In this document: one piece after another, positions 17,072-25,944 of the stretch
Position numbering within the stretch: position 1 is the first letter of the stretch
Layout of the letters: every line of letters starts with the position of its first letter
Source of the DNA: Dictyoglomus sp.
Lineage (GTDB): Bacteria; Dictyoglomota; Dictyoglomia; Dictyoglomales; Dictyoglomaceae
Direction: 5' to 3'
Assembly (NCBI GenBank): GCA_025060475.1
Contig: JANXBZ010000002.1
Coordinates: 94,676 to 158,675, forward strand
DNA: 64,000 nt
Notes under the pieces: model-generated
What the model saw: only the letters and a program-made list of their open reading frames with translations
What the model was told of the DNA's origin: nothing
Database searches by the model: none
Made by a program: the position numbers and the translations under genes

Positions 17072-17958
17072 AAATTGTAATCTTAGGAGCATCAGGACAA
17101 TTGGGAAAAGAATTTGAGAATTATTTAAGAGGAAAAGAAGAAATTTATGCTCTAACTCATGCCCAATTAGACATTTTAGACTTCAAGAAACTATCTGAAA
17201 GCTTAAATAAGATAAAGCCCGACTGTGTAATAAACTGTAGTGCATATACAAAAGTAGACATGGCTGAAGATGAAATAGAAGAATGTTTTAAAGTAAATGC
17301 AATAGGAGCGAAGAATGTATCCTATGCATCCTACAAAATAAATGCCAAGGTAATATACTTTAGTACAGATTATATATTTGATGGAAACAAAGATAGTCCA
17401 TATACAGAGTTTGATGAGCCAAATCCTTTATCTTTTTATGGGAAATCAAAGCTTTTAGGGGAAGAATACACAAAGATATATAATCCAAATCATTTAATAT
17501 TAAGAATTTCATGGCTTTATGGGATAAACGGAAGAAATTTTGTGAAGACTATAATTCAAAAAGGTATAAAAGAAAGGGAGCTTAAAATTGTAGATGATCA
17601 GGTAGGAAGTCCTACATATACCTTAGATGTAGTGAGACAGACATTGAAACTTATAGAAGAAGATAAAGTAGGGATTTATCACTCATCAAACCAAGGAGAG
17701 ATAAGTTGGTATAAATTTGCGAAGAAGATATTTGAGATATTAAATATAGATAACATAAATATTCTTCCTATAAAGACAGAGGACTATCCAGCTAAAGCGA
17801 AAAGGCCTAGATATTCAGCTCTTGAAAACTACCTATTAAAGCTTGAGAATTTAAATATAATGAGAGATTGGGAGAGAGCATTAACTGATTTTCTAAATAC
17901 CTATGGTTCATTTCTCATAAATTCCTATCATGAAAAAGGAGAAATCAAAAGTGTATAA
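17068..17958 (+). CDS. rmlD: dTDP-4-dehydrorhamnose reductase
   Basis: 296 residues. SDR fold with the N-terminal ILGASGQLGKEF dinucleotide motif (the GxxGQLG pattern of RmlD), YFSTDYIFDG, and the YGKSK catalytic Tyr/Lys. The C-terminal region contains KRPRYSALEN, a family hallmark. It reduces dTDP-4-dehydrorhamnose with NAD(P)H, the last step of dTDP-L-rhamnose synthesis. The end overlaps the start of rmlB by 29 nt. Confidence 0.93.
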   Translation: MKIVILGASGQLGKEFENYLRGKEEIYALTHAQLDILDFKKLSESLNKIKPDCVINCSAYTKVDMAEDEIEECFKVNAIGAKNVSYASYKINAKVIYFSTDYIFDGNKDSPYTEFDEPNPLSFYGKSKLLGEEYTKIYNPNHLILRISWLYGINGRNFVKTIIQKGIKERELKIVDDQVGSPTYTLDVVRQTLKLIEEDKVGIYHSSNQGEISWYKFAKKIFEILNIDNINILPIKTEDYPAKAKRPRYSALENYLLKLENLNIMRDWERALTDFLNTYGSFLINSYHEKGEIKSV

Positions 17959-18979
17959 AAAAACAATACTTGTAACAGGAGGAGCTGGATTCATAGGCTC
18001 AAATTTTATACATTACATTCTCCACAAATATTCTGAATATAAAATAATAAATCTAGATAAACTTACATATGCAGGGAATCTTGAAAATTTAAAAGAAGTA
18101 GAAAGAAATCCCAACTATTATTTTGTGAAAGGAGATATTTCCAATAGAGAACTTGTAGAGCATATATTTGAAGAATTTAGTCCAGATTATGTAATAAATT
18201 TTGCAGCAGAGTCACATGTAGACAGAAGTATAGAAGGGCCAGAGATATTTATAAAAACAAATGTATATGGAACCCATGTATTATTAGATGTAGCGAAAGA
18301 ATATTGGTATAAAGAAAGTAAAGATGAAGTAAGATTTGTTCAAATAAGTACTGATGAAGTATATGGATCATTAGATCTCGAAAGCAAAGAGAAATTCAAA
18401 GAAGAATCTTTATTGAAGCCAAATAGTCCCTATTCTGCTTCTAAAGCAGGAGCAGACCTTCTTTGTAGGGCATACTTTGTAACCTATAATTTTCCAGTAA
18501 TAATAACAAGATCATCAAACAACTTTGGTCCAAGGCAATACCCAGAGAAATTAATACCTCTTACCATAAAAAGGGCATTAGAAGGAAAAGAAATACCGGT
18601 ATATGGAAATGGACAGAATGTAAGGGATTGGCTTTATGTAGAAGATAATTGTAGAGGGATAGATATAGTATTACATAAAGGAAGTATAGGTGAGATATAC
18701 AATATAGGTGGAGGGAATGAATGGAAGAATATTGAGCTTGTAGAGCTAATATGTAAAATTCTTGCGGAAGAGACAGGAAAGAAAGAGGAAGAATATAAGA
18801 AATTAATTACCTTTGTAAAAGATAGACCTGGACATGATAAAAGATATGCGTTAAACACTGAGAAAATAGAAAAAGAATTAGGATGGAAGCCCCAATGGAA
18901 ATTTGAAGAAGCTTTAAGAAAAACAATAAGGTGGTATTTAGAGAAATGGGGAAATTTAAATTTAAAGAAGGGCCAATAA
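17930..18979 (+). CDS. rmlB: dTDP-glucose 4,6-dehydratase
   Basis: 349 residues, standard length. Motifs: VTGGAGFIGSNF (NAD-binding), INFAAESHVDRSI, STDEVYGSL, and YSASKAGAD with the catalytic Tyr/Lys. The STDEVYG Asp-Glu pair is the acid/base set of RmlB. The C-terminus has RPGHDKRYALN, typical of the enzyme. It forms dTDP-4-keto-6-deoxyglucose. The ATG at 17930 lies inside rmlD, so translation is coupled. Confidence 0.95.
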   Translation: MKKEKSKVYKKTILVTGGAGFIGSNFIHYILHKYSEYKIINLDKLTYAGNLENLKEVERNPNYYFVKGDISNRELVEHIFEEFSPDYVINFAAESHVDRSIEGPEIFIKTNVYGTHVLLDVAKEYWYKESKDEVRFVQISTDEVYGSLDLESKEKFKEESLLKPNSPYSASKAGADLLCRAYFVTYNFPVIITRSSNNFGPRQYPEKLIPLTIKRALEGKEIPVYGNGQNVRDWLYVEDNCRGIDIVLHKGSIGEIYNIGGGNEWKNIELVELICKILAEETGKKEEEYKKLITFVKDRPGHDKRYALNTEKIEKELGWKPQWKFEEALRKTIRWYLEKWGNLNLKKGQ

Positions 18980-19533
18980 AAGGATTAATAATAATAGAGC
19001 CAACAGTTTATAGAGATGAGAGAGGTTTTTTCATGGAAACTTATAATTTAAAGGAATTTAAAGAACTTGGACTAAACGTAGATTTTGTTCAAGATAACCA
19101 TTCAAGATCTAAGAAAGGAGTTTTAAGGGGACTTCATTTTCAAAGGAAATATCCTCAAGGCAAATTAATAAGAGTAATAAGAGGAAGAATTTTTGATGTA
19201 GCAGTAGATATAAGGAAAGAATCAGCTACATTTGGAAAATGGTACGGTATAGAACTATCAGAAGAAAATAAGCTTATGTTTTATATACCTGAAGGATTTG
19301 CTCATGGATTTTTAGTACTTTCAGAAGAAGCAGAGGTTTTATATAAGACAACAGAATATTACCATCCAGAAGATGAGGGGGGAATAATCTGGAACGATCC
19401 AGATATAGGTATAAATTGGCCTCTTGAGGAAATAGATGAGATAATTCTTTCTGAGAAAGATAAAAAATGGGAAAGATTGAGAAATGTTGTAGTTTTAAAC
19501 TATAGGGGTGAAGAATATGGAGAAATTTTTTAA
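18946..19533 (+). CDS. rmlC: dTDP-4-dehydrorhamnose 3,5-epimerase
   Basis: About 195 residues from the ATG at 18946 (MGKFKFKEGPIKGL), the natural N-terminus of the family; an upstream ATG at 18931 would only add residues read from the end of rmlB. Cupin fold with DERGFFMETYN, QDNHSRSKKGVLRGLHFQ (catalytic His), and FYIPEGFAHGFLVLS. It epimerises C3 and C5 of dTDP-4-keto-6-deoxyglucose. It overlaps rmlB by 34 nt and the next gene by 17 nt. Confidence 0.94.
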   Translation: MGKFKFKEGPIKGLIIIEPTVYRDERGFFMETYNLKEFKELGLNVDFVQDNHSRSKKGVLRGLHFQRKYPQGKLIRVIRGRIFDVAVDIRKESATFGKWYGIELSEENKLMFYIPEGFAHGFLVLSEEAEVLYKTTEYYHPEDEGGIIWNDPDIGINWPLEEIDEIILSEKDKKWERLRNVVVLNYRGEEYGEIF

Positions 19534-20476
19534 GGGAAAATTAGTATTAGTTACAGGTGGTGCTGGATTTATTGGAACAAATCTCGTAAGACGTTTATTA
19601 AAAGAAGGAGCTAAAGTTAGAGTTTTAGATAATTTTTTCACAGGATTAAAAGAAAATTTAAAAGATTTAGATATAGAAATTGTAGAAGGGAATGTTGAAA
19701 ATTTAGAAGATGTTTATAATTCCTTAAAAGATATCGAAATAGTATTTCACCTTGCAGCAAGAAATATCATCGCTTCTACAAAAGAACCTTATAAAGATTT
19801 TCTAACAAATGTTTTAGGAACTATTAATATTTTAAAGGCGTGTTTAGAAAAAAATTTTAAAGTTAAAAAAATTGTTTATGCTTCTTCAGTTTCCATATAT
19901 GGAAATGCAAAGTATCTTCCTATAAATGAGGAAGATTCTAAAATAATCCTAAATCCATATGCTGCTAGTAAGCTTTCAGCTGAAGCCTATTGTTCAGCTT
20001 TTTTTGAAACATATGGGATACCAATTAATGTGGTTAGATATTCGAATGTATATGGGCCTTATCAAAATCCTTTAAATCCATATTGTGGGGTAGTATCTAA
20101 GTTTATCACGTGGGCATTATCAGGGGAGCCAATTCTAATTTATGGTGATGGTGAGCAAACAAGAGACTTTACTTATGTTGAAGATGTGGTTGAAGCCACA
20201 TTAAAAGCAGCCACTATTATGCCAGGTTTGACTTTTAATATAGGTTCAGGAATAGAAACAAGTATTAATAAACTTGCCCAATTGATCATAGAACTTACTG
20301 AGAGTAAATCTCAGATATTGCATATAGAGAAAAGAGATATTGATGATGTAAGAAGAAGAGTATTAAATATCGAATTTGCTAGGAGGGTTTTACGTTGGAG
20401 TCCTAAGATAGATTTATATCAGGGATTAAAAAATACAATAGATTGGGTAAAAAGCCAACTTGCTCTTAATAAATGA
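19517..20476 (+). CDS. NAD-dependent nucleotide-sugar epimerase/dehydratase (SDR)
   Basis: About 319 residues from the ATG at 19517, which has GGGGTGA 5 nt upstream. Extended SDR: LVTGGAGFIGTNLVRRLL, VFHLAARN, ASSVSIYG and NPYAASKLSAEAY with the catalytic Tyr/Lys. Resembles UDP-glucose 4-epimerase/UDP-glucuronate decarboxylase-type enzymes; the exact sugar cannot be told. It is the first gene after the rml set and feeds the glycosyltransferases that follow. Its isoleucine codons are mixed ATT/ATC/ATA, unlike the ATA-dominated rml genes. Confidence 0.85.
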   Translation: MEKFFKGKLVLVTGGAGFIGTNLVRRLLKEGAKVRVLDNFFTGLKENLKDLDIEIVEGNVENLEDVYNSLKDIEIVFHLAARNIIASTKEPYKDFLTNVLGTINILKACLEKNFKVKKIVYASSVSIYGNAKYLPINEEDSKIILNPYAASKLSAEAYCSAFFETYGIPINVVRYSNVYGPYQNPLNPYCGVVSKFITWALSGEPILIYGDGEQTRDFTYVEDVVEATLKAATIMPGLTFNIGSGIETSINKLAQLIIELTESKSQILHIEKRDIDDVRRRVLNIEFARRVLRWSPKIDLYQGLKNTIDWVKSQLALNK

Positions 20477-20485
20477 GGTGTGAGT

Positions 20486-21490
20486 ATGGTATTTCCTACT
20501 TTATCTGTGATTATTGCTAATTATAACTATGGAAAATATATAGAAGAAGCAATTGATAGTGTTATCAATCAAGATTTCCCTAAAGATGAAATAGAATTAA
20601 TTGTAGTAGATTATGGCTCTAATGATGATTCTATCGAAAAAATTAACAAGTACAAAAATATTATTAAGATTTTTTTACAAAAAGTAACTTATATAGATGC
20701 TATAAACAAAGGAATTTCACTCGCCAAAGGAAAATACATAGCTTTTTTAGGATCTGATGATAAATGGAAAAGAGAAAAGAGTAAATTACAGGTTGAATAT
20801 TTAGACAAAGAAAAGGATATTGGTTTAATCTATTCTGACCTAACTTTGATTGACGAAAAGGGTAGAGAACTATATTCTTCATTTTGGAAATGGCAAAGAA
20901 TAACGCCTTATAAAGGATACGTTTTAGATAAACTAATAGTGGGTAATTTTATTTCTGGGGGAACTATTATGGTACGTTCGAAAGATAAAAACTTATTTTA
21001 TCCTATTCCGAAGTCAAAAGGATTCGATAGGTGTGAAGATTGGTGGATAGCTTTTAATATAGCTAGACGATATAAAGTTGATTATATACCATTACAGCTT
21101 ACATTATACAGAATGCATGATAAAAATATGGTCCTACAAGATTTTAAATATAAAAATATTTATATAAAAAACATAATATCAGAACTTAATGAAGATATAA
21201 AAAGAAGAGAAACAATGATAAGTATTATCCTAGAGGACAAAAATTGTTATCTTTCTGAAAAAAAGATACATTTGTTAATTAATTATAATAAAAAAACCAA
21301 ATTTAAGAAAGAAATATTAGAAAGTAACAGAAAAAATTTACTTAAAAAATTAATTTTGTACTTTAAGAATTATAAGAATTTTATAGAAATTGAAAATTAC
21401 TTAATTATCTTTAAGGTTGTTATACTTCGACTTAATCCTAAGTTATATAATAAGCTACGAAAATTTAAATTTAAATTATTTAATCCATAA
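20486..21490 (+). CDS. Family 2 glycosyltransferase
   Basis: About 334 residues. GT-A fold with the N-terminal LSVIIANYNYGKYIEEAIDSV, the VVDYGSNDDS nucleotide-sugar region, and the metal-binding LGSDDKW motif (DxD-like). A GTG at 20480 is part of the Shine-Dalgarno GAGGTG, so the ATG at 20486 is the better start. The C-terminal 100 residues are Lys-rich with no further domain. It probably adds a sugar to the surface polysaccharide; acceptor unknown. Confidence 0.85.
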   Translation: MVFPTLSVIIANYNYGKYIEEAIDSVINQDFPKDEIELIVVDYGSNDDSIEKINKYKNIIKIFLQKVTYIDAINKGISLAKGKYIAFLGSDDKWKREKSKLQVEYLDKEKDIGLIYSDLTLIDEKGRELYSSFWKWQRITPYKGYVLDKLIVGNFISGGTIMVRSKDKNLFYPIPKSKGFDRCEDWWIAFNIARRYKVDYIPLQLTLYRMHDKNMVLQDFKYKNIYIKNIISELNEDIKRRETMISIILEDKNCYLSEKKIHLLINYNKKTKFKKEILESNRKNLLKKLILYFKNYKNFIEIENYLIIFKVVILRLNPKLYNKLRKFKFKLFNP

Positions 21491-21525
21491 ATTTTAGAAA
21501 ATAATATAATATCTTGATGTTTTTT

Positions 21526-22605
21526 ATGAGAGTTTTGAGAATTTCAATAATTATCCTAAATTACAACGGTTGGCAGGATACAATAGATTGTTTAGAATCT
21601 GTATATCAAACTGATTATTCTAATTATGATATGGTTTTAATAGATAATGGCTCTAACGATGATTCCATCGAGAAAATAAAAAAATATTGCTGTGGAGAAA
21701 TAGAGGTAAAATCAAAATTTTTCGAATATAATCCCAATAATAAACCAATTAGAGTCTTTGAATATGAAGAAGGAATGGAGAATTATGATATTAAAGAATA
21801 CAAAAGTCTAGATTCAGATAGAAAATTAATACTCATAAGGAATAAAAAAAATTACGGATTTACAGAGGGAAATAATATTGGAATAAGATTTGCTCTAAAA
21901 AATCTAAATCCCGATTATATTCTACTCTTAAATAACGATACAGTCATAGAAAAAGATCTTTTGAAAGAATTGGTAAAAACAATTCTTGAAAACTGTAGGA
22001 TAGCTTTAGTTCAACCCAAAATTATAAGCTATCAGGATCTTTCAATTGATAATTTAGGTTTTTCATGTGATTTCTTAGGTAATACACGTCCTAAAAAAGT
22101 TTTAAATAATAAAAATTTGTTTTACTTAAGTGGTGCATGTCTTTTAATAAATACGGATTTTATTTCAGAAATCACTAAAAATGGAGAAATATTTGACAAA
22201 GAACTATTCGCTTATTTTGAAGATGTAGATTTATCATGGAGAGCTCGTTTGCTTAGGTATGAGCTTAAAGTTAATATAAATACTATTTGCTATCATAAAG
22301 GTTCTAAAACAGTTAAAAAAATAAATTTAAACACTTATTATTTGGATTATAGGAATAAACTTAGAGTTTTCATAAAGAATTTATCATTACCTTATTTATT
22401 TATATATTTATTTTTAAGCCTACCAATAAAATTTCTCCTAGCTGTAATAAAGTCAGTTAAAAGTATAATATGGAATATTAAAAACTTAGGAAATACACTT
22501 AAATATAGAGTTGCCGTTCAAAAAACTAGAAAGATCTCAGACAAAGAAATATTAAAACGTATGATTTTAATTTTTAATTTTAATAAGGATAGAATAATAT
22601 TATGA
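21526..22605 (+). CDS. Family 2 glycosyltransferase, rhamnosyltransferase-like
   Basis: About 359 residues. From the ATG at 21526 it begins MRVLRISIIILNYNGWQDT, the normal family N-terminus; upstream TTG/ATG codons at 21514 and 21517 would add a few residues and neither has a clear ribosome binding site. DNGSNDDS and LLNNDTVI (metal motif) are present, then ELFAYFEDVDLSWRA, the typical acceptor-side block of rhamnosyl/C-family GT2 enzymes. A hydrophobic stretch near 290-315 may tether it to the membrane. It overlaps the next gene by 4 nt. Confidence 0.86.
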   Translation: MRVLRISIIILNYNGWQDTIDCLESVYQTDYSNYDMVLIDNGSNDDSIEKIKKYCCGEIEVKSKFFEYNPNNKPIRVFEYEEGMENYDIKEYKSLDSDRKLILIRNKKNYGFTEGNNIGIRFALKNLNPDYILLLNNDTVIEKDLLKELVKTILENCRIALVQPKIISYQDLSIDNLGFSCDFLGNTRPKKVLNNKNLFYLSGACLLINTDFISEITKNGEIFDKELFAYFEDVDLSWRARLLRYELKVNINTICYHKGSKTVKKINLNTYYLDYRNKLRVFIKNLSLPYLFIYLFLSLPIKFLLAVIKSVKSIIWNIKNLGNTLKYRVAVQKTRKISDKEILKRMILIFNFNKDRIIL

Positions 22606-23594
22606 AGCCAAATAATAAAATTTTATTTTTCGCGTATGGACCTCACTATTTTCATAAGGCTATTGCAGATTACCTAAAATGCGAATATTCTGATATTCTT
22701 GACTACAAAAAAAGTAATTCTTACAAAGTGATAGCATATTTTATTAATTCCATTTTAGGAAATTATCAAAAATATTCCACTTTTCTTTGCGAGGGAACAT
22801 TCCTGATTCCTAGTTTGTTTAAATATCTTCCTATTAAAAGATTTAAAAAGAATATAATAAATATTTCTGCAGATCCTTCTTTTTATTATTATATTATTAG
22901 AAGAACAAATTTTTTAAAAAGAATTTTATTTAAAAAAGCCTTGAGAAAAGTAGATTTATTCATATGTGTAGGGGAAATGGTGAGTAAATTCTTGAGACAG
23001 ATCTTTCCTAATGCTAAATATATAATTATATATCCCTATATTGAAGAAGAAAGGTATAAGAAACTTCTTTATATTACTCCTAAAAATCTTTCTAACCACA
23101 ATATACTTTTTATTTCCAATGGTCCAGATTGGTATTATAAGGGTCTAGATCTTATCATAGATTCTTTCAAGGAAATTAGGAAAGAATTTCATGATTCTAA
23201 ACTTTTTATACTAGGGCATTGGGATGATAAAATAAAAGAAAAATTTAAAAGCGATGGAGTATTCTTTTTGGGATATAAGAAAGTAGAAGAGTTTATTCCT
23301 GAGTGTTCTTTATACTTGCATACAGGAAGAGGAGAAGTTTTTTCTGTAAGCACATTAGAAGCTCTTTTAGGAGGACTTCCTGCTATTGTTTCTGAGTTTA
23401 CTGGAGTAAAAGAAATAATAAAAGAACTTAATGAAAATTTTGTTGTGCCTTTAGATAGAGAGAAGATAGCTAAAAAGGTCATAGAATATTTCAATCTATC
23501 TCTAGAGGAAAAAATTAGATTGTCCAATAGAGCTAAGGAATTAGGAGCAAGATTCACTAAAGATAACTTGAGGATTTTATCAGTTCTTCTTTAG
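22602..23594 (+). CDS. GT-B-fold glycosyltransferase (group 1)
   Basis: 330 residues. The C-terminal half shows the retaining GT4 pattern: ISNGPDWYYKGLDLIIDSF, LGYKKVEEFIPECSLYLHTG, then EVFSVSTLEALLGGLPAIVSE, where the E-x7-E-type nucleotide-sugar motif sits. The N-terminal acceptor domain is divergent and aromatic-rich. The ATGA overlap with the previous gene implies an operon. Confidence 0.85.
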   Translation: MKPNNKILFFAYGPHYFHKAIADYLKCEYSDILDYKKSNSYKVIAYFINSILGNYQKYSTFLCEGTFLIPSLFKYLPIKRFKKNIINISADPSFYYYIIRRTNFLKRILFKKALRKVDLFICVGEMVSKFLRQIFPNAKYIIIYPYIEEERYKKLLYITPKNLSNHNILFISNGPDWYYKGLDLIIDSFKEIRKEFHDSKLFILGHWDDKIKEKFKSDGVFFLGYKKVEEFIPECSLYLHTGRGEVFSVSTLEALLGGLPAIVSEFTGVKEIIKELNENFVVPLDREKIAKKVIEYFNLSLEEKIRLSNRAKELGARFTKDNLRILSVLL

Positions 23595-23602
23595 ATAAAG
23601 AC

Positions 23603-24565
23603 ATGAAAATATATGTTATTATAATCCATTATAAAGGACTAAAGGATACTCTAAATTTGCTAGAAAATCTTTTAAATTTAAATTATCAAGATTTTCAAAT
23701 AGTTCTGATTAATAATAACCCTTCAGAAGATTTAAAAGAAAATTTATTAAAGTTTTTTAAAGATAAGAACTGGAGTAATGAATACTATGTAGAGAGAAAT
23801 AATAGAATTATTTTTGGATCTTATAATCTTAAATATCCAATTGTCTTAATAAACCAAGAAAACAAAGGTTACGCAGGAGGAGTTAATACTGGTCTTAGGT
23901 ATGCCTTAGAAAAAAATGATTTTTCGTATGTCTGGATATTAAATAATGATTTAATATTAGACTCGTCTTCTTTAATAGAATTAATAAATTATGCGGAGGA
24001 GAAAAAAAAGAAAGGAATAAAAGTTGGTATTATAGGCTCAAAACTCTTGTATTATTGGAATCCTAGAATTTTTCAAGGAATAGGAGGTAGATTTAATAAA
24101 TATTTAGCCTTAACAAGCCATATAGGAGGTTTTGAAGAAGATAAAGGACAGTATGATAAAGAAATTTACAATATAGATTATGTTATTGGTGCATGTATGT
24201 TTGTTCCAAAAGAGTTTATACTAGATGTGGGATTAATGGATGAGAAATATTTTTTATATTTCGAAGATTTGGATTGGAGTGAAAGGGCAAAAAGAAAAGG
24301 TTATAAGCTTCTTTATTGTTGGAAAAGTAAAGTCTATCATAAGGAAGGAGAAAGCATAGGTTCAAGTTCAATAGGAAAGGAAAAAAGTGAAATTGCTGAT
24401 TATTATTGGATGAGAAATAGAATAATTTTTACAAGAAAATTTTATCCGCAATATTTAGTTTTTGTTTATTTGAGTTATCTTGGTGTTTTAATAAATAGAA
24501 TTAAGAGGAAACAATTTAAAAGAGTTGGACTTATGTTTAAAGCTATAAAGGATAGTAAATGTTGA
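23603..24565 (+). CDS. Family 2 glycosyltransferase
   Basis: 320 residues. IYVIIIHYKGLKDTLNLLENL at the N-terminus, NKGYAGGVNTGLRYAL, WILNNDLIL (metal motif), and YFLYFEDLDWSERAKRKGY. This is the rhamnosyltransferase-like GT2 subgroup also represented by the gene at 21526. The last 30 residues contain a hydrophobic helix. It overlaps the next gene by 7 nt. Confidence 0.86.
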   Translation: MKIYVIIIHYKGLKDTLNLLENLLNLNYQDFQIVLINNNPSEDLKENLLKFFKDKNWSNEYYVERNNRIIFGSYNLKYPIVLINQENKGYAGGVNTGLRYALEKNDFSYVWILNNDLILDSSSLIELINYAEEKKKKGIKVGIIGSKLLYYWNPRIFQGIGGRFNKYLALTSHIGGFEEDKGQYDKEIYNIDYVIGACMFVPKEFILDVGLMDEKYFLYFEDLDWSERAKRKGYKLLYCWKSKVYHKEGESIGSSSIGKEKSEIADYYWMRNRIIFTRKFYPQYLVFVYLSYLGVLINRIKRKQFKRVGLMFKAIKDSKC

Positions 24566-25659
24566 ATCTAATTCTTGACTGTCGCATGATAGATTTCTCT
24601 GGAATAGGGACATATCTCCAGAATTTAATACCCTATCTAAATAAGGAGATAAATTTAATTTTTTTAGGAGATAAGGAAAAAATTAAAAAATATGTAGCTA
24701 ATGAAAGTATTGAAGTTATTACTGTTAAATCTTCGATCTATTCTCCTTTTGAACAGATAGAGCTTCCTTGGAAGATTAGAAAATGTGATATTTTTTGGTC
24801 TCCCCATTTTAATGTACCAGTTTTACCAATTAAAGCAAAGAGAAGATTAGTAACGATACATGATGTTTTTCATCTTGCTTTTTCTGGTATATACAATTAT
24901 TTTGAAAGAAATTATGCAAAATTTCTTGTAAATTCTGCGGTAAGATTATCGGATAGGGTTATTACAGTCTCAAATTTTTCTAAACAAGAAATTATTAAAT
25001 ATACAGGAGTAAAAAGAGAAAAGATTACAGTTATTTATAATGGTGTTGATACTAATATATTCAAGAAATATGATAAAAAAGATCTTAAGAATATAATCTT
25101 TAGATATAATCTTCCAGAAAAATTTATCTTATATGTGGGAAATGTGAAACCTCATAAAAATCTTAAAAATACTCTTTTGGCTTTTAAAATAGTAAAAGAG
25201 GAAATTGATGATTTAAGTTTAGTTATTGTTGGGAAAAAAGAGGGATTTATAAAAGAAGATATTGAAGTTTTTAATTTATTATCAAAAGATAATGATCTAC
25301 AGGAAAGAGTTGTTTTTACTGGTTACGTGGAGAAGTTCGATATTCCTAAGATATATAACTTGGCAAGTATACTTGTATTTCCCTCAATCTATGAGGGATT
25401 TGGTCTTCCTCCTCTTGAGGCTATGGCATGCGGATGTCCAGTAGTTGCATCAGATATTCCAGTAATTAGAGAGATATGTGAAGATGCTGTATATTATGTA
25501 AACCCCTATAATCCTATGGAAATAGCTAAGGGAATCATATCAGTTTTTCAAGACAGAAATTTAAGAGAAAGATTAATTGAAAAAGGCTGGAGAAGAGTTA
25601 ATAAATTTACATGGGAGGAATCCGCTAAAAAACATTTGGAAGTAATATTAGAGATATGA
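24559..25659 (+). CDS. Family 4 glycosyltransferase
   Basis: 366 residues. GT-B retaining enzyme: DCRMIDFSGIGTYLQNL (glycine-rich N-terminal loop), HDVFHLAFSGIY, VSNFSKQEI, YVGNVKPHKNLKNTLLAF, and the EX7E motif FPSIYEGFGLPPLEAMACG. The pattern is that of mannosyl/rhamnosyltransferases of O-antigen type. Last gene of the polysaccharide operon; a new promoter follows at 25675. Confidence 0.9.
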   Translation: MLNLILDCRMIDFSGIGTYLQNLIPYLNKEINLIFLGDKEKIKKYVANESIEVITVKSSIYSPFEQIELPWKIRKCDIFWSPHFNVPVLPIKAKRRLVTIHDVFHLAFSGIYNYFERNYAKFLVNSAVRLSDRVITVSNFSKQEIIKYTGVKREKITVIYNGVDTNIFKKYDKKDLKNIIFRYNLPEKFILYVGNVKPHKNLKNTLLAFKIVKEEIDDLSLVIVGKKEGFIKEDIEVFNLLSKDNDLQERVVFTGYVEKFDIPKIYNLASILVFPSIYEGFGLPPLEAMACGCPVVASDIPVIREICEDAVYYVNPYNPMEIAKGIISVFQDRNLRERLIEKGWRRVNKFTWEESAKKHLEVILEI

Positions 25660-25674
25660 AAAATTAATAGACTC

Positions 25675-25703
25675 TTGCATTCATAGAAAGAAGGTTATAT
25701 AGT
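25675..25703 (+). promoter_or_regulatory. Promoter of the hyp operon
   Basis: TTGCAT (25675-25680), 17-bp spacer, TATAGT (25698-25703), placed about 30 nt upstream of hypC, whose GGAGG ribosome binding site is at 25722-25726. Confidence 0.6.
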
Positions 25704-25732
25704 TAATCTGAGAGAAAACTTGGAGGAAGGCT

Positions 25733-25942
25733 GTGTGTCTTGGAGTACCATTAAAAGTGATAGAAATAAAAGATGATAATGTTGCTCTTGTAGATATGGG
25801 AGGGGCTACTATTGAAATAAGTACTATTTTTACCCCAGAAGTTAAAATAGGAGATTATGTGATTGTCCATGCTGGATTTTCAATAAGTATTCTTTCTCAA
25901 GATGAAGCAGAGGAGGTTCTTGAAATTTTAGAAAAATCTTAG
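25733..25942 (+). CDS. hypC: Hydrogenase maturation factor HypC/HupF
   Basis: 69 residues starting at GTG, MCLGVPLKVIEI; the invariant N-terminal Met-Cys-Leu fixes this start, 6 nt after GGAGG. Beta-barrel pattern VALVDMGGATIEIS and VGDYVIVHAGF-like (here IGDYVIVHAGF) is characteristic. HypC shuttles the Fe(CN)2CO moiety between HypD and the hydrogenase large subunit through Cys2. First gene of hypC-hypD-hypE. Confidence 0.95.
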   Translation: MCLGVPLKVIEIKDDNVALVDMGGATIEISTIFTPEVKIGDYVIVHAGFSISILSQDEAEEVLEILEKS

Positions 25943-25944
25943 TA

